From contig NZ_JAKSXV010000044.1 of assembly GCF_022829345.1 (NCBI RefSeq), positions 29,880 to 93,879 on the forward strand: a stretch of DNA of 64,000 bases. The letters run 5' to 3'. Below are positions 37,189 through 47,998 of the stretch, piece after piece. The stretch's first letter is position 1, and every line of letters begins with the position of its first letter. The stretch comes from Methylobacterium sp. J-090. Its GTDB lineage: Bacteria; Pseudomonadota; Alphaproteobacteria; Rhizobiales; Beijerinckiaceae. The position numbers and the translations under genes were made by a program. The notes under the pieces were generated by a model. That model did no database searches, was not told where the DNA came from, and saw nothing but the letters and a program-made list of their open reading frames with translations.

Positions 37189-37943
37189 TGATATCTCCAA
37201 AAGCTTCGAGACCCGAGGGAGGGTCGACTACAGGCGCGATGATTCGTAGGACCGCGACCCGTGCCGTCCTTATTGTTCAACAGCCGAGCGTATTCGCTGG
37301 TTTGCAGAAGTGTTGCGCTGGCGATGCCCCCAGTGCCCAGTCACTCTGTGCGAGCCGGTTCCTTCGGGCAACTCGAAAACGTGATCGGAACGGCGGTTCC
37401 GACCCCGTGTTGCGGGCTTGCAACGTTGCACAGGCGGCTAAGCGTATGAGCCAGAGCGTGATTTCAGGCCGATGGCCAGCCGTTCCTCCGCTTCGCCGGG
37501 GCGTTGAGCTCTGCTCCGTTTCGGCCCATTTTGGCAAGATAGTTCACTTTTTCGGCGCGAAATCGGCTGGATGTGCTCGTTTGGTATATTGAACGATGTA
37601 TTCATAGGCAGGGCTGGGATTATTTCTGAAGACGCTGCACGCGCGGGCGCCGATCCCGCGAATGCGGACCCGGCGGTGGCGCGCGTCGCGCGCGCGCGGC
37701 ACGGCCGTCGGCGGCCTGTGGATGGATCGCGGGGCCGTCTCGCCGCTCCGGCGGCCGTGAATCGGAGGCCGGGACGAATCACGCGCCGCACGATTCGGAC
37801 TCCGCCGGATCGCGGCGCCGGGGAGTAGTCCCGCCGGACGGCCTGCCGACCCAGAGGCTTTCCACTTGACCGTCCGGGACCGGGCGGTCGCGATGACCTC
37901 ACTCTGTTCAGGCTATCGGATGCCCACATCGCACGGGGCAGAC
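37189..37943. other. Long non-coding spacer upstream of the porin gene
   Basis: No gene can be supported in about 750 bases. It includes the porin leader and promoter and a relatively AT-rich patch at about 37535-37645 (TTTTGGCAAGATAG, TTTGGTATATTGAACG) that contrasts with the genome. It also has a CG-alternating stretch near 37675. Short open frames here (85 and 189 codons) have biased, Arg/Ala-rich composition and no family features. The AT-rich patch is a good place to look for a small RNA or a distal promoter. Confidence 0.6.
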
Positions 37944-38130
37944 GGGTCCCCTCTCCAGGAAGGAGAGGGACAGGGTTAGGTGTGCGATCTCTCTGGAAAG
38001 GTCCCACACCTCACCCCAACCCTCTCCTTCCAGGAGAGGGGGCCTGTCGCGACCGTTCGAAGCGCTTTGCTTCGCCGTTCGAACGCCGGGAAAACTCATC
38101 CGCGATCGCCCTCCCTGAAAAGAGAGGGGG
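37944..38130 (-). repeat. Dispersed palindromic repeat, copy 1 (inverted)
   Basis: Contains CTCTCCTTCCAGGAGAGGGG, then CTGTCGCGACCGTTCGAAGCG and CCGGGAAAACTCATCCGCGA; the same modules occur in reverse orientation at 54604-54850 and 56761-56992. It lies between the porin spacer and the CNNM/CorC gene. Arms CCTCTCC / GGAGAGG recur several times, so the transcript can fold in more than one way. A further GAGAGGG-rich tail runs to about 38185. Confidence 0.8.
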
Positions 38131-38286
38131 CCCGTCGCAGTTCGTATGCAATTGCCTCGTCCCGCAGGGGCGAGAGGGACGCGCCCCGCTCCTTGAAGAA
38201 CGCAGCTGCGTGAATCTCACGGCTTCGTACGCGGGGAGCGGATCGCGCGCTTGGGGCAGGCACGCGTCGCCCTTCGTCTCCGGCCG

Positions 38287-39618
38287 TCAGGCGGGCGTCG
38301 GCGTCGCCAGGACCTTGTCGACGCGGCGTCCGTCCATGTCGACGACCTCGAAGCGCCAGCCATGGGTCTCGAAATGGTCGCCGGCGGACGGGATGCGGCC
38401 GAGCTGGAAGATGACGAAGCCCGCCAGGGTGGCGAAATCCTCGGTGTCCGGCCGCTCGGCGAAGGCGAGGCGCTCGAAGGCCTGACCCGCCGGCATCATC
38501 CCGTCGATGAGCAGGGAGCCGTCCTCGCGCTCGACCACCGCCGGCTCGTCGCCGATCTCCGGGATGTCGCCCGCGATGGCCTCGAGCAGGTCGGTCTGGG
38601 TGACGATGCCCTCGAGGCTGCCGTACTCGTCCACCACGATGGCCATGCGCACGGGCTGGGCCTGGAAGATCTCCAGCACGGCGAGGATCGACAGGCTCTC
38701 GTGCACGACGATGGGCGGCTGGGTTGCGGCCAGGACGTCGATGGTGCCGCCGTCGAGGACCTGATTCAGGAGGTCCTGCTTGCGCACGACGCCGACGATC
38801 TCGTCGACCTGGGAGCGGCTCACCACGATCTGGGCGTGGTCGCACTCACGCACGGCCTTCAGGATCGCGTCGCGGTCGTCGTCGGCATCGACCCACTCGA
38901 CCTCGTGGCGCGGCGTGATGATGTCGCGGACCTTGCGCTCGCCGATGGAGAAGATGCGCTCCACCGCCTCCTGCTGCGCCTCGCGGATGAGGCCCGCTTC
39001 CTGGCTCGCCTGGATCAGGAGGTTCAGTTCCGCCGTCGAATGCAGCGAGCCCTCGCCGTGGCCGGCCTTGAGGCCGCACAGGCGCACGACGCCGTTGCCG
39101 AGTCCGTTGAGGAACAGGATCGCCGGGCGGAACACGAACAGGAACAGGCTCAGGGGCCGGACCACGGCCAGCGCCGTGCGCTCGCTGCGCTGGAGGGCGA
39201 GGCTTTTGGGGGCGAGTTCGCCCAGCACGATGTGCAGCGCCGTGATGATCACGAACGAGATCGCCACCGCGATGGTGTGGGTGGCGACCGCGCTCACGGA
39301 GGCGGGCAGCCAAGCCAGCAGCGGTTCGATGAGGTGAGCGAGCGCCGGCTCGCCGACCCAGCCCAGCGCCAGGGACGAGATGGTGATGCCGAGCTGCGTC
39401 GCGGCCAGGTGCGCGTCGAGCTGGTCGGTGGCGCGCTGCAGGGCGGTGGCGTTGGTCCGGCGCTCGGTGACGAGTTCGGACACCCTGCTCCTGCGGACCG
39501 AGACGAGGGCGAACTCGGCGGCCACGAAGAACCCGTTGGCCAGGACGAGGACGAGGACGGCAACGAGGCCGAGGCCGGTTGCCCACGCTTGATCGGAAAT
39601 CGTCGTCTCCACCGCCAC
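38287..39618 (-). CDS. CNNM/CorC-family (hemolysin-like) transporter
   Basis: A 443-residue membrane protein. An N-terminal DUF21/CNNM domain with about four transmembrane helices (GLVAVLVLVLANGFFVAAEFALVSVRRSRV...GITISSLALGWVGEPAL) is followed by a CBS pair (from RKVRDIITPRHEVEWV to GIVTQTDLLEAI) and a C-terminal CorC_HlyC domain (LLIDGMMPAGQAFERL). The family is implicated in Mg/Co efflux and is wrongly called hemolysin in many databases. Start is GTG at 39618 with no clear ribosome-binding site. Downstream of coaA by about 100 bases, same strand. Confidence 0.9.
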   Translation of the reverse strand: MAVETTISDQAWATGLGLVAVLVLVLANGFFVAAEFALVSVRRSRVSELVTERRTNATALQRATDQLDAHLAATQLGITISSLALGWVGEPALAHLIEPLLAWLPASVSAVATHTIAVAISFVIITALHIVLGELAPKSLALQRSERTALAVVRPLSLFLFVFRPAILFLNGLGNGVVRLCGLKAGHGEGSLHSTAELNLLIQASQEAGLIREAQQEAVERIFSIGERKVRDIITPRHEVEWVDADDDRDAILKAVRECDHAQIVVSRSQVDEIVGVVRKQDLLNQVLDGGTIDVLAATQPPIVVHESLSILAVLEIFQAQPVRMAIVVDEYGSLEGIVTQTDLLEAIAGDIPEIGDEPAVVEREDGSLLIDGMMPAGQAFERLAFAERPDTEDFATLAGFVIFQLGRIPSAGDHFETHGWRFEVVDMDGRRVDKVLATPTPA

Positions 39619-39724
39619 GGGTCGTGGCGGGAGATCTAACAGTTGTGCCCCACGGGGCCAATCGCCTCAGGCGGTCCGCCCGCAGCAATATGAGGCAGAC
39701 GCGTCGGGCGTCTCGGCCCGAACC

Positions 39725-40747
39725 TTACAGCCGGCGCAGCGCCACGCTCTCGATGCGGTGGCTGGCGCCCTTGGCGAGGATGAGGCTCGCGCGCTGGCGG
39801 GTCGGCAGGATGTTGTCGCGCAGGTTCGGCAGATTGATCGTCGTCCACAGGGTGTCGGCGATCTCGAGGGCCTCGGCCTCCGTCACCTCGGCGTAGCGCC
39901 GGAAGTACGACAGGGGATCGCGGAACGCCGTCTGGCGCAGGCGCAGGAAGCGGTTGACGTACCAGCGGTGCAGGTCGTCCTCGTGGCCGTCGAGGTAGAT
40001 CGAGAAGTCGAAGAAGTCGGACACGAACGGGATCGCGGTGCCGTCGCGGGGCAGGCGCGCCGGCTGGAGCACGTTGAGGCCCTCGACGATGAGGATGTCG
40101 GGGGAATCCACCACCCGCTCCTCGCCCGGCACCACGTCGTAGACGAGGTGGGAGTACAGGGGGGCGGCCACCTGTTTCTTGCCCGCCTTGATGTCCGTGA
40201 GGAAGCGCAGGAGTGCTGCGGTGTCGTAGCTCTCCGGGAAGCCCTTGCGCTCCATGGCGCCCATGGCCCGGAGCTCGGCGTTGGGCAGCAGGAAGCCGTC
40301 GGTGGTGATGAGGTCGACCTTCGGGGTGTTGGGCCAGCGCGCCAGCAGGGCTTTGAGCACCCGCGCGGTGGTGGACTTGCCCACCGCCACGGAGCCGGCG
40401 ACGCCGATGATGTACGGCACCTTGGCCTCGCGCTCGGCCATGAGGAAGCGCTGGGTCGCCTTGAACAGCCCCTGCGTCGCCGCGACGTAGAGGGAGAGCA
40501 GGCGCGACAACGGCAGGTAGATCGCCTCGACCTCCTCGACCGAGATCGGATCGTTGAGGGATTGCAGGCGCGTCACGTCCTCGGCGGTGAGGGTGAGCGG
40601 CGTGTCGGCGCGCAGCTGCGCCCATTCCTCGCGGGTGAACAGGCGGTAGGGCGAGAGCCGCTCCGGCCCGAGGCCGGTGACGGGGTCCTGCCCGACCGCC
40701 GGGTCGCGCTCCGGATGCGTCGCCGCGACGGCGGCCTCCGCGGTCAC
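39725..40747 (-). CDS. coaA: Type I pantothenate kinase
   Basis: A 340-residue CoaA catalysing the first step of CoA synthesis, ATP-dependent phosphorylation of pantothenate. P-loop [41 protein letters not shown] at the N-terminus, and [14 protein letters not shown], with [12 protein letters not shown] in the C-terminal half. Start is GTG 40747, overlapping the hisE stop by four bases (GTGA). The hisE-coaA pairing is conserved in Rhizobiales. Confidence 0.96.
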   Translation of the reverse strand: MTAEAAVAATHPERDPAVGQDPVTGLGPERLSPYRLFTREEWAQLRADTPLTLTAEDVTRLQSLNDPISVEEVEAIYLPLSRLLSLYVAATQGLFKATQRFLMAEREAKVPYIIGVAGSVAVGKSTTARVLKALLARWPNTPKVDLITTDGFLLPNAELRAMGAMERKGFPESYDTAALLRFLTDIKAGKKQVAAPLYSHLVYDVVPGEERVVDSPDILIVEGLNVLQPARLPRDGTAIPFVSDFFDFSIYLDGHEDDLHRWYVNRFLRLRQTAFRDPLSYFRRYAEVTEAEALEIADTLWTTINLPNLRDNILPTRQRASLILAKGASHRIESVALRRL

Positions 40748-41067
40748 GGTTGCCTCCGGGCGGCCTTCTCGGCGATGCCGCTCTGGGCGGTGCGCCGTTC
40801 GAGCTCGGCCATCACCTCGTCGAGGGCGACGCCGCCGGCGCGCAGGAGCACCACGAGGTGGTAGAGCACGTCCGCCGCCTCGCCGACGAGGCCGTCATGG
40901 TCGCCCTGCACGGCGGCGATGGCGGCCTCGACGGCCTCCTCGCCGAGCTTCTTGGCAGGTTTTGCCGGGCCACCGGACAGGAGCTTGGCGGTGTAGGATT
41001 GGTCGGCCGGGGCCTTGGCGCGGTCCGCCACGAGGGCGTCCAGGTCGGCGAGGGTGAACTGGGTCAT
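40744..41067 (-). CDS. hisE: Phosphoribosyl-ATP pyrophosphatase
   Basis: A 107-residue all-alpha MazG-fold enzyme for the second step of histidine synthesis. Conserved core [18 protein letters not shown] and [18 protein letters not shown] with the E-x-x-E / E-x-x-D metal-binding residues. It is separate from hisI, which is not in the window. Follows hisF after 96 bases and overlaps coaA by four. Confidence 0.95.
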   Translation of the reverse strand: MTQFTLADLDALVADRAKAPADQSYTAKLLSGGPAKPAKKLGEEAVEAAIAAVQGDHDGLVGEAADVLYHLVVLLRAGGVALDEVMAELERRTAQSGIAEKAARRQP

Positions 41068-41163
41068 ACGGTCCTGGATTCCGGCGGTCCGGACTTATCG
41101 TGCCACCCGGCGAGGGGGGCTGCATTCCTGATCATGGGGCAAGAGCCGCTTCCGGGCCCCGCG

Positions 41164-41940
41164 TCAAGCGTCGCGGCGCATGGAGAGGCCCGCCGCCGCC
41201 ATATGGGCCTTGGCCTCGCCGATGCTGTGCTGCCCGAAATGGAAGATCGAGGCGGCGAGCACGGCGCTGGCATGGCCGTCGCGGACGCCGGCCACGAGGT
41301 CGTCGAGGCCGCCGACCCCGCCCGACGCGATCACCGGCACGCTCACGGCATCCGCGATGGCGCGGGTGAGCGCCAGATCGTAGCCCGAGCGCATGCCGTC
41401 GCGGTCCATGGAGGTGACGAGGAGCTCGCCGGCCCCGCGCGCCGTCACCGTGCGGGCGAACGCGATGGCGTCGAGGCCCGTGGGCTTTCGCCCGCCATGG
41501 GTGAAGATCTGCCAGGCGTCGGGCCCGCCGGGCGCCGACGTGCGCTTGGCGTCGATGGCGACGACGATGCACTGGCTGCCGAACTTCTCCGCCCCCCGCG
41601 CGACGAAGTCGGGATCGGCGACGGCGGCCGTGTTGATGGAGACCTTGTCGGCGCCGGCCAGAAGCAGGGTGCGGATGTCCGCCACCGTGCGGATGCCGCC
41701 GCCCACCGTGAGCGGCATGAAGCAGGCCTCGGCCGTGCGGCTCACGACATCGAGGAGCGTGCCGCGGTCCTCGTGGCTCGCGGTGATGTCGAGGAAGCAG
41801 AGTTCGTCGGCCCCGGCGGCGTCGTAGGCCTTGGCCGCCTCGACGGGATCGCCGGCGTCGCGCAGTTCGAGGAACTGCACGCCCTTGACCACGCGGCCGT
41901 CCTTGACGTCGAGGCAGGGGATGATGCGGGTCTTGAGCAT
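41164..41940 (-). CDS. hisF: Imidazole glycerol phosphate synthase, cyclase subunit
   Basis: A 258-residue (beta-alpha)8 barrel that with HisH makes IGP and AICAR. Catalytic aspartate D11 region [19 protein letters not shown]; second-half equivalent [12 protein letters not shown]; phosphate-binding [10 protein letters not shown]. Co-directional with hisA 27 bases upstream, part of the hisB-DUF2628-hisH-hisA-hisF-hisE run. Confidence 0.97.
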   Translation of the reverse strand: MLKTRIIPCLDVKDGRVVKGVQFLELRDAGDPVEAAKAYDAAGADELCFLDITASHEDRGTLLDVVSRTAEACFMPLTVGGGIRTVADIRTLLLAGADKVSINTAAVADPDFVARGAEKFGSQCIVVAIDAKRTSAPGGPDAWQIFTHGGRKPTGLDAIAFARTVTARGAGELLVTSMDRDGMRSGYDLALTRAIADAVSVPVIASGGVGGLDDLVAGVRDGHASAVLAASIFHFGQHSIGEAKAHMAAAGLSMRRDA

Positions 41941-41967
41941 GAATGCCCTCCTGACGGCGACGGCGGG

Positions 41968-42714
41968 TCAGGCCGCCGATCGGCCCGTGGCCTTCGCAAT
42001 GGCGGCGAGCGCCTCGCGCGGATCGATGCGGCCGTCGTAGAGGGCGCGGCCCGTGATGGCGCCGGCGAGCAGCGCGCAGTCGGGTTCGAGGATGCGGTGC
42101 ACGTCGTCGATGGAGGCGAGGCCCCCCGACGCGATCACCGGGATCGTCACGGCGCGGGCGAGCCCTAAGGTCATCTCGATGTTGAGGCCCTTGAGGATGC
42201 CGTCGCGGGCGATGTCCGTGTAGATCAGGGCCGCGACGCCGGCATCCTCGAACCGGCGGCCGAGTTCCTCCGCCGTCATGCTGGAGGTGGTGGCCCAGCC
42301 CTCGACGGCGACGCGGCCGTCCTTGGCGTCGATGCCGACGGCGATCCGGCCGGGATAGAGCCGCGCCGCCTCGTGGACGAAGGCGGGGTCGCGCACGGCG
42401 GCCGTTCCGATGATGACCCGGCTGACGCCCTTGGCGAGCCACGCCTCCAGGGTCTTCATCTCGCGGATGCCGCCGCCGAGCTGCACCGGCAGCTTGGTCC
42501 GGGCGAGGATCGCGTCGACGGCGTCGGCGTTCCTCGGCGCGCCCGCGAAGGCGCCGTCGAGATCGACCACGTGGAGCCAGGGGAAGCCCTGCTCCTCGAA
42601 GACGGCGGCCTGGGCGGCCGGGTCGTCGCTGAACACGATGGCCTGGGCCATGTCGCCCTGCACGAGGCGAACGCAGCGCCCTTCCTTGAGATCGATGGCC
42701 GGGAACAGGATCAC
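41968..42714 (-). CDS. hisA: ProFAR isomerase
   Basis: A 248-residue (beta-alpha)8 barrel, the Amadori isomerase of histidine synthesis. N-terminal [20 protein letters not shown] with the catalytic aspartate, [27 protein letters not shown] and C-terminal [10 protein letters not shown]. Its start is 46 bases from the hisH stop. Confidence 0.97.
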   Translation of the reverse strand: MILFPAIDLKEGRCVRLVQGDMAQAIVFSDDPAAQAAVFEEQGFPWLHVVDLDGAFAGAPRNADAVDAILARTKLPVQLGGGIREMKTLEAWLAKGVSRVIIGTAAVRDPAFVHEAARLYPGRIAVGIDAKDGRVAVEGWATTSSMTAEELGRRFEDAGVAALIYTDIARDGILKGLNIEMTLGLARAVTIPVIASGGLASIDDVHRILEPDCALLAGAITGRALYDGRIDPREALAAIAKATGRSAA

Positions 42715-42760
42715 GCGTCGGTTCGCTTTCGAATCGTTCGTTGGGAGGGGCGGTCCCGGA

Positions 42761-43420
42761 TCAGGGACGCCACCGAAGGAAGTTCGCCAGGAAGGCGAGG
42801 CCGAGATGCTGGCTCTTCTCGGGGTGGAACTGCGTGCCGGCGACGTTGTCCCGCGCCACCATGGCGGTCACGGGCCCGCCGTAATCGGCGTGGGCCACCG
42901 TGTCCGAGGGGTGCGACGGGTCCAGCGCGAAGCTGTGGACGAAGTAGGCGTGCAGGCCGTCCTCCCCGAGCGGGATGTCGGCGAGCAGCGCGTGGTCGCG
43001 GTCGGCCGTCAGGGTGTTCCAGCCCATATGCGGCACCTTGAGCGCCGGATCGGAGGGGCGGATCGGGCCGACATCGCCGCCGATCCAGTCGAGGCCCGGC
43101 GTGGTCGCGTATTCGAGGCCGCGCGTGGCCAGGAGCTGCATGCCGACGCAGACGCCGAGGAACGGGCGGGCGCGGACCTTGGCCGCATGGGTCATGGCCT
43201 CGACCATGCCCGGCACGGCGTCGAGGCCGGCGCGGCAATCGGCGTAGGCGCCGACCCCCGGCAGCACGACGCGGTCGGCGCTCGCCACGGTCTCGGCTTG
43301 CGCGGTCAGGACGATGCGGCTGTCGAGGCCGGCCTCGCGGGCGGCGCGCTCGAAGGCCTTGGCCGCCGAGTGCAGGTTGCCCGAGCCGTAATCGATGATC
43401 GCGACGGTCTCGGGCGTCAC
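42761..43420 (-). CDS. hisH: Imidazole glycerol phosphate synthase, glutamine amidotransferase subunit
   Basis: A 219-residue class I glutaminase that channels ammonia to His[21 protein letters not shown] at the N-terminus, nucleophile elbow [10 protein letters not shown] with the catalytic Cys, and the His/Glu pair in [10 protein letters not shown]. Start overlaps the DUF2628 stop by four bases. Confidence 0.97.
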   Translation of the reverse strand: MTPETVAIIDYGSGNLHSAAKAFERAAREAGLDSRIVLTAQAETVASADRVVLPGVGAYADCRAGLDAVPGMVEAMTHAAKVRARPFLGVCVGMQLLATRGLEYATTPGLDWIGGDVGPIRPSDPALKVPHMGWNTLTADRDHALLADIPLGEDGLHAYFVHSFALDPSHPSDTVAHADYGGPVTAMVARDNVAGTQFHPEKSQHLGLAFLANFLRWRP

Positions 43421-43902
43421 CGCCGGCCCTCGCTAATGGGGAACATGCCGATGGCGGTCTCGCTCGGGCGGGCGGGAGCGTTGCCGTAGGGGGCGAGCGC
43501 CGGGCGCGCCGGAGCGGCGCCGTCGAGCCAGCGGGTCGCCGCCTTCATCTCGGCCTCCTCCAGGCTTCCCGCCAGCACGGCATCCCGCACCGGGCGGCCG
43601 CGGCGGGCGTAGGTCCAGCGCCGCAGGGACGAGGCTTCGAGGCCGACGAGGACGAGGACGAGGAGGGTCACGACGAACCCGGCGAACGGGGTCAGCCCGG
43701 CCATCCGGCCGGCATACGCCGTGGCGCCGAGGAGGGCGAGGACGCCGAGGGCGGCGAGCCAGAGGCGGTGATAGAGGAACCACAGGGGACCGTAGGCGAA
43801 GGCCGTCCACGAGAAGCCGTCGGGCACGAGGTGCGCGCGCTCGAGGCCCTGGGCTTCGCCCGCGATCGCATCCCGATCGAGGTGCAGCGTGTAGGTGCGC
43901 AT
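43417..43902 (-). CDS. DUF2628 membrane protein within the his cluster
   Basis: A 161-residue protein with DUF2628 features: an N-terminal soluble part ending [23 protein letters not shown], two or three transmembrane helices ([35 protein letters not shown]), then [26 protein letters not shown]. Between hisB and hisH in Rhizobiales generally. Overlaps hisH by four bases, so translation is coupled. Role unknown; no histidine-pathway step is missing that it would fill. Confidence 0.85.
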   Translation of the reverse strand: MRTYTLHLDRDAIAGEAQGLERAHLVPDGFSWTAFAYGPLWFLYHRLWLAALGVLALLGATAYAGRMAGLTPFAGFVVTLLVLVLVGLEASSLRRWTYARRGRPVRDAVLAGSLEEAEMKAATRWLDGAAPARPALAPYGNAPARPSETAIGMFPISEGRR

Positions 43903-43931
43903 GGCGTGTCCTCTCGTGCGACCCTGTCCGG

Positions 43932-44519
43932 TCAGAGCGAGCCCTTGGTCGAGGGGACGCGGCCGCCCTCGCGCGGATCGACGGTCACCGCCTGCCGCAA
44001 GGCGCGGGCCAGTCCCTTGAAGCAGCTCTCGGCGATGTGATGGGCATTGTCGCCGTAGAGGGTCTCGACATGGAGCGTGATGCCGGCGTTCATGGCGAAG
44101 GCCTGGAACCACTCGCGCACGAGCTCGGTGTCGAACTGCCCGATCTTCTCGACCCTGAACGCCGTGCGGAACACGAGAAACGGCCGGCCGGAAATGTCGA
44201 CGGCGACCCGCGTCAGGGCCTCGTCCATGGGCAGGTGGATGTCGGCGTAGCGCGCGATGCCGCTTTTGTCGGCGAGCGCCCGGGCGAAGGCCTGGCCCAG
44301 CGCGATGCCGGCATCCTCCGTGGTGTGGTGCTGATCGACGTGGAGGTCGCCGGTCACCGAGACCTCGATGTCGAACAGGGCGTGGCGCGCCAGCAATTCG
44401 AGCATGTGATCGAGGAAGCCGACGCCCGTCGCGATGGTGGCGCGGCCGGTCCCGTCGAGGTTGACCGCGACGTGGACGTCGGTCTCCGCCGTGCGGCGGT
44501 CGATGCTGGCGGCGCGCAT
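43932..44519 (-). CDS. hisB: Imidazoleglycerol-phosphate dehydratase
   Basis: A 195-residue monofunctional IGPD. It has the two manganese-binding HH motifs, [16 protein letters not shown] and [16 protein letters not shown], and [16 protein letters not shown]. No phosphatase domain, unlike enteric HisB. The first in-frame Met compatible with the family is at 44519; 20 codons upstream an alternative adds a non-conserved tail. First gene of the his run. Confidence 0.97.
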   Translation of the reverse strand: MRAASIDRRTAETDVHVAVNLDGTGRATIATGVGFLDHMLELLARHALFDIEVSVTGDLHVDQHHTTEDAGIALGQAFARALADKSGIARYADIHLPMDEALTRVAVDISGRPFLVFRTAFRVEKIGQFDTELVREWFQAFAMNAGITLHVETLYGDNAHHIAESCFKGLARALRQAVTVDPREGGRVPSTKGSL

Positions 44520-44581
44520 GCCTGAAATTTGCTCTTGTGCGGTCGGATTCTTAGAGACGAACCCGCCTTCTAGAGCCAACG

Positions 44582-44608
44582 GGGCCCGCCTGTGAAGGGA
44601 GCGGGCCC
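44582..44608. terminator. GC-rich hairpin between mtnP and hisB
   Basis: Perfect 8-base stem GGGCCCGC / GCGGGCCC with an 11-base loop, downstream of mtnP and upstream of hisB. No T-run follows on the minus strand, so it may be a weak terminator or a leader structure of the his cluster. Confidence 0.4.
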
Positions 44609-44657
44609 GCGATTCACCGGGCGATTCATCGGGATCGGGTGCCGTCCCCGGCGCGCA

Positions 44658-45533
<876 letters not shown>

Positions 45534-45642
45534 TCTCATGGCTCCATACAGCGAGCGCCGGTCGCCCCCGTGTGGGAACGCCGGCGCTGTGGTGTTTCGG
45601 TGAGGACGCGGCCCGTGTCGAGCCCCGCCCCGTCCGATCGGC

Positions 45643-45748
45643 CTAGAGTGCTCTCCGACGAAGTGGATACCGGTTCGTCGCAAGAGAGCACGACGAAACA
45701 AGGCGTTGGAGACGTGATCCGATCCAATTGAATCGGGCACGGCTCTAG
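45643..45748. repeat. CTAG-ended 106-base palindromic element downstream of cytochrome c1
   Basis: Bounded by CTAGAG (45643-45648) and CTCTAG (45743-45748). Internal imperfect stem TGCTCTCCGACGAA (45649-45662) / TTCGTCGCAAGAGAGCA (45674-45690), whose core carries GGATACCGGTTCGTCG, a wording I recognise from common Rhizobiales intergenic palindromes, and a second stem GATCCGATCC/GAATCGGGC. The right end supplies the TAG stop of cytochrome c1. Confidence 0.75.
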
Positions 45749-46641
45749 TGGGTCTTGTGCAGTTCCGGCTGGAGGCCGTGGACCTCGCCGCCGACCTTCG
45801 CCCAGATCTTCTTCTTGACGTAGTAGAGCAGGCCCGAGAGCACGATGAGGAACAGGATCACCCGCAGGCCCAGGGCCTTGCGCGCCATCATGTGCGGCTC
45901 AGCCGTCCAGGCCATGAACGCGGCGACGTCCGTGGCGTACTGGTTCACCGTCTCCGGCACCACCGGCTCGCCCTTGTCGTTCTTGGCGTAGGTGACTTGG
46001 CCGTCGCTCAGGGGCTTGGGCATCGCGATCAGATGCCCGGGATAGTACTTGTTGTAGTACGTGCCCGACGGGACGTCCTTGCCGGCCGGCGGGTCCTCGT
46101 AGCCGTCGAGCACCGCGTGGATGTAGTCGACGCCGTGCTCGGTGTAGCCGACGACGGGCAGCGCGTCGGTGAGGAACTTCGGGAAGCCGCGCTCGAAGGT
46201 GCGGGCTTTCGCCAGCACCGAGAAGTCCGGCGGGGCCTTGCCGCCGTTGGCGGCGGCCGCCGCCTTCTCGTTGGGGAACGGCGGCGGGAAGGCGTCGGCG
46301 GCCCGGGCGGGGCGTTCGGCGTCCTCGCCGGAATCGTTCTGTTCCTTGACCTTGTACTCGGCGGCGAGCGCCTTGACCTGGGCGGCGCTGAAACCCGGGC
46401 CGCCCGGCTCCGAGAGGTTGCGGAAGCGCACCAGGTTCATGCTGTGGCAGCTCGAACAGACCTCGCGGTAGACCTGGAAGCCGCGCTGGAGCTGGGCCTG
46501 GTCGAAGCGGCCGAACATGCCGGCATAGCTCCACGCCTGGCGCGGCGGCTGGGGAGCGCCGTGCTCCTCCTCCGCCGAAGCCAGGGTGATGCCGAGGGTG
46601 GCCGCGACGAGGGTCGCGGCGAGAAGGCGGGTGGTTTTCAT
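45745..46641 (-). CDS. petC: Cytochrome c1 of the bc1 complex
   Basis: A 298-residue protein with signal peptide (MKTTRLLAATLVAATLGITLASA), haem-attachment motif C62-SS-C65-H66, an axial methionine in HLIAMPKPLSDG, and a C-terminal membrane anchor (LGLRVILFLIVLSGLLYYVKKK). Transfers electrons from the Rieske centre to soluble or membrane cytochrome c. Encoded as a gene separate from cytochrome b, unlike the fused fbcH of Bradyrhizobium. Its TAG stop lies in a palindromic repeat. 22 bases after petB. Confidence 0.96.
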   Translation of the reverse strand: MKTTRLLAATLVAATLGITLASAEEEHGAPQPPRQAWSYAGMFGRFDQAQLQRGFQVYREVCSSCHSMNLVRFRNLSEPGGPGFSAAQVKALAAEYKVKEQNDSGEDAERPARAADAFPPPFPNEKAAAAANGGKAPPDFSVLAKARTFERGFPKFLTDALPVVGYTEHGVDYIHAVLDGYEDPPAGKDVPSGTYYNKYYPGHLIAMPKPLSDGQVTYAKNDKGEPVVPETVNQYATDVAAFMAWTAEPHMMARKALGLRVILFLIVLSGLLYYVKKKIWAKVGGEVHGLQPELHKTH

Positions 46642-46663
46642 GGTGCTCAAAAGTCCCCTGCCC

Positions 46664-47950
46664 TCAACCCTTGGACGACGGTGCGGCCGCGGCCCCGGCC
46701 GGCATGCCGGACCCGGAGACCTGCTTGCCCGGACCGGTGACGCTCTCGAGGATCGAGTCCGGCAGGCGGTCGGGCGTCTCGAAGAGGCCGACGAGGGGCA
46801 TCACGACGAGGAAGTGGAGGAAGTAGTAGGCCGTGCACAGGCGCGCGGCGATGACGTAGCCGCCCTCCGGCGGCTTGGCGCCGAGCCAGCCGAGCAGGAT
46901 CGTGACCACGACGAACAGCCAGAAGAACTGACGGTAGATCGGACGGTAGTTGGCCGAGCGCACCCGCGAGGTGTCGAGCCAGGGCGCGAAGGCGAGGATG
47001 ATCACCGCGCTGAACATCAGGATCACGCCGCCGAGCTTGTCCGGCACCGCGCGCAGGATCGCGTAGAACGGCAGGAAGTACCATTCCGGCACAATGTGGG
47101 CCGGGGTCACGGCGGCGTTGGCCGGGACGTAGTTGTCGGCGTGGCCGAGGTAGTTCGGCTGGTAGAAGATCCAGTAGGCGAAGAAGATGCCGAACACGAC
47201 CGTGGCGAACACGTCCTTGACCGTGGCGTAGGGCGTGAACGGCACCGCGTCCTTGCTCGACTTGATCGGGATGCCGGCGGGGTTGTTCTGGCCGGTGACG
47301 TGCAGGGCCCAGACGTGGAGCACGACGACGCCGAGGATCATGAACGGCAGGAGGTAGTGCAGGGAGAAGAAGCGGTTCAGGGTCGGGCTGCCCACCGAGT
47401 AGCCGCCCCAGAGCAGGCTCTGGATGGTCTCGCCGACGATGGGAATCGCGCCGAGGATGCTGGTGATGACGGTGGCGCCCCAGAAGCTCATCTGGCCCCA
47501 CGGCAGGGTGTAGCCGAGGAAGGCGGTGGCCATCATCAGGAGGTAGATGATCACGCCCAGGATGTAGAGGATCTCGCGGGGCGCCTTGTAGGAGCCGTAA
47601 TACAGCGCCCGGAACATGTGGATGTAGACTGCGACGAAGAACATCGACGCGCCATTGGCGTGCATGTAGCGCAGCAGCCAGCCGTAGTTCACGTCGCGCA
47701 TGATGTGCTCGACGGAGTTGAACGCGTTGGCGGCCGACGGGTCGTAGTGCATCGCCAGCCAGATGCCGGTGACGATCTGCGACATCAGCATGGCGATGAG
47801 GATCGCGCCGAAGGTCCAGAAATAGTTGAGGTTGCGCGGCACCGGGAAGGCGACGAACGAGGAGTGGACCAGCCCGACCAGGGGCAGCCGCGACTCGAAC
47901 CACTTCGCCACGCGGCTCTTGGGAACGTAGGTGTTGGCGTGTGCGCTCAT
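46664..47950 (-). CDS. petB: Cytochrome b of the bc1 complex
   Basis: A 428-residue eight-helix protein. Paired haem-ligand histidines occur in [18 protein letters not shown]...YIHMFR and [12 protein letters not shown]...[10 protein letters not shown]; Qo-site motif [13 protein letters not shown] (PEWY) and the cd1 region [16 protein letters not shown]. Oxidises ubiquinol at Qo and reduces ubiquinone at Qi. Carries an Ala/Gly/Pro-rich C-terminal tail of about 25 residues. 48 bases after petA. Confidence 0.97.
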   Translation of the reverse strand: MSAHANTYVPKSRVAKWFESRLPLVGLVHSSFVAFPVPRNLNYFWTFGAILIAMLMSQIVTGIWLAMHYDPSAANAFNSVEHIMRDVNYGWLLRYMHANGASMFFVAVYIHMFRALYYGSYKAPREILYILGVIIYLLMMATAFLGYTLPWGQMSFWGATVITSILGAIPIVGETIQSLLWGGYSVGSPTLNRFFSLHYLLPFMILGVVVLHVWALHVTGQNNPAGIPIKSSKDAVPFTPYATVKDVFATVVFGIFFAYWIFYQPNYLGHADNYVPANAAVTPAHIVPEWYFLPFYAILRAVPDKLGGVILMFSAVIILAFAPWLDTSRVRSANYRPIYRQFFWLFVVVTILLGWLGAKPPEGGYVIAARLCTAYYFLHFLVVMPLVGLFETPDRLPDSILESVTGPGKQVSGSGMPAGAAAAPSSKG

Positions 47951-47998
47951 GGGGCTACCCGCTTCGAAGAGTGTTGCATGAAATCCCGTCGCCCTTCC

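Noticed and set aside
37438..38007. 189-codon minus-strand frame in the porin spacer
   Set aside because: Arg/Ala/Pro-rich, overlaps the dispersed repeat, no ribosome-binding site or family motif.
38287..39618. Hemolysin
   Set aside because: Domain order DUF21-CBS-CorC marks a CNNM/CorC ion transporter; hemolysin is a legacy label.
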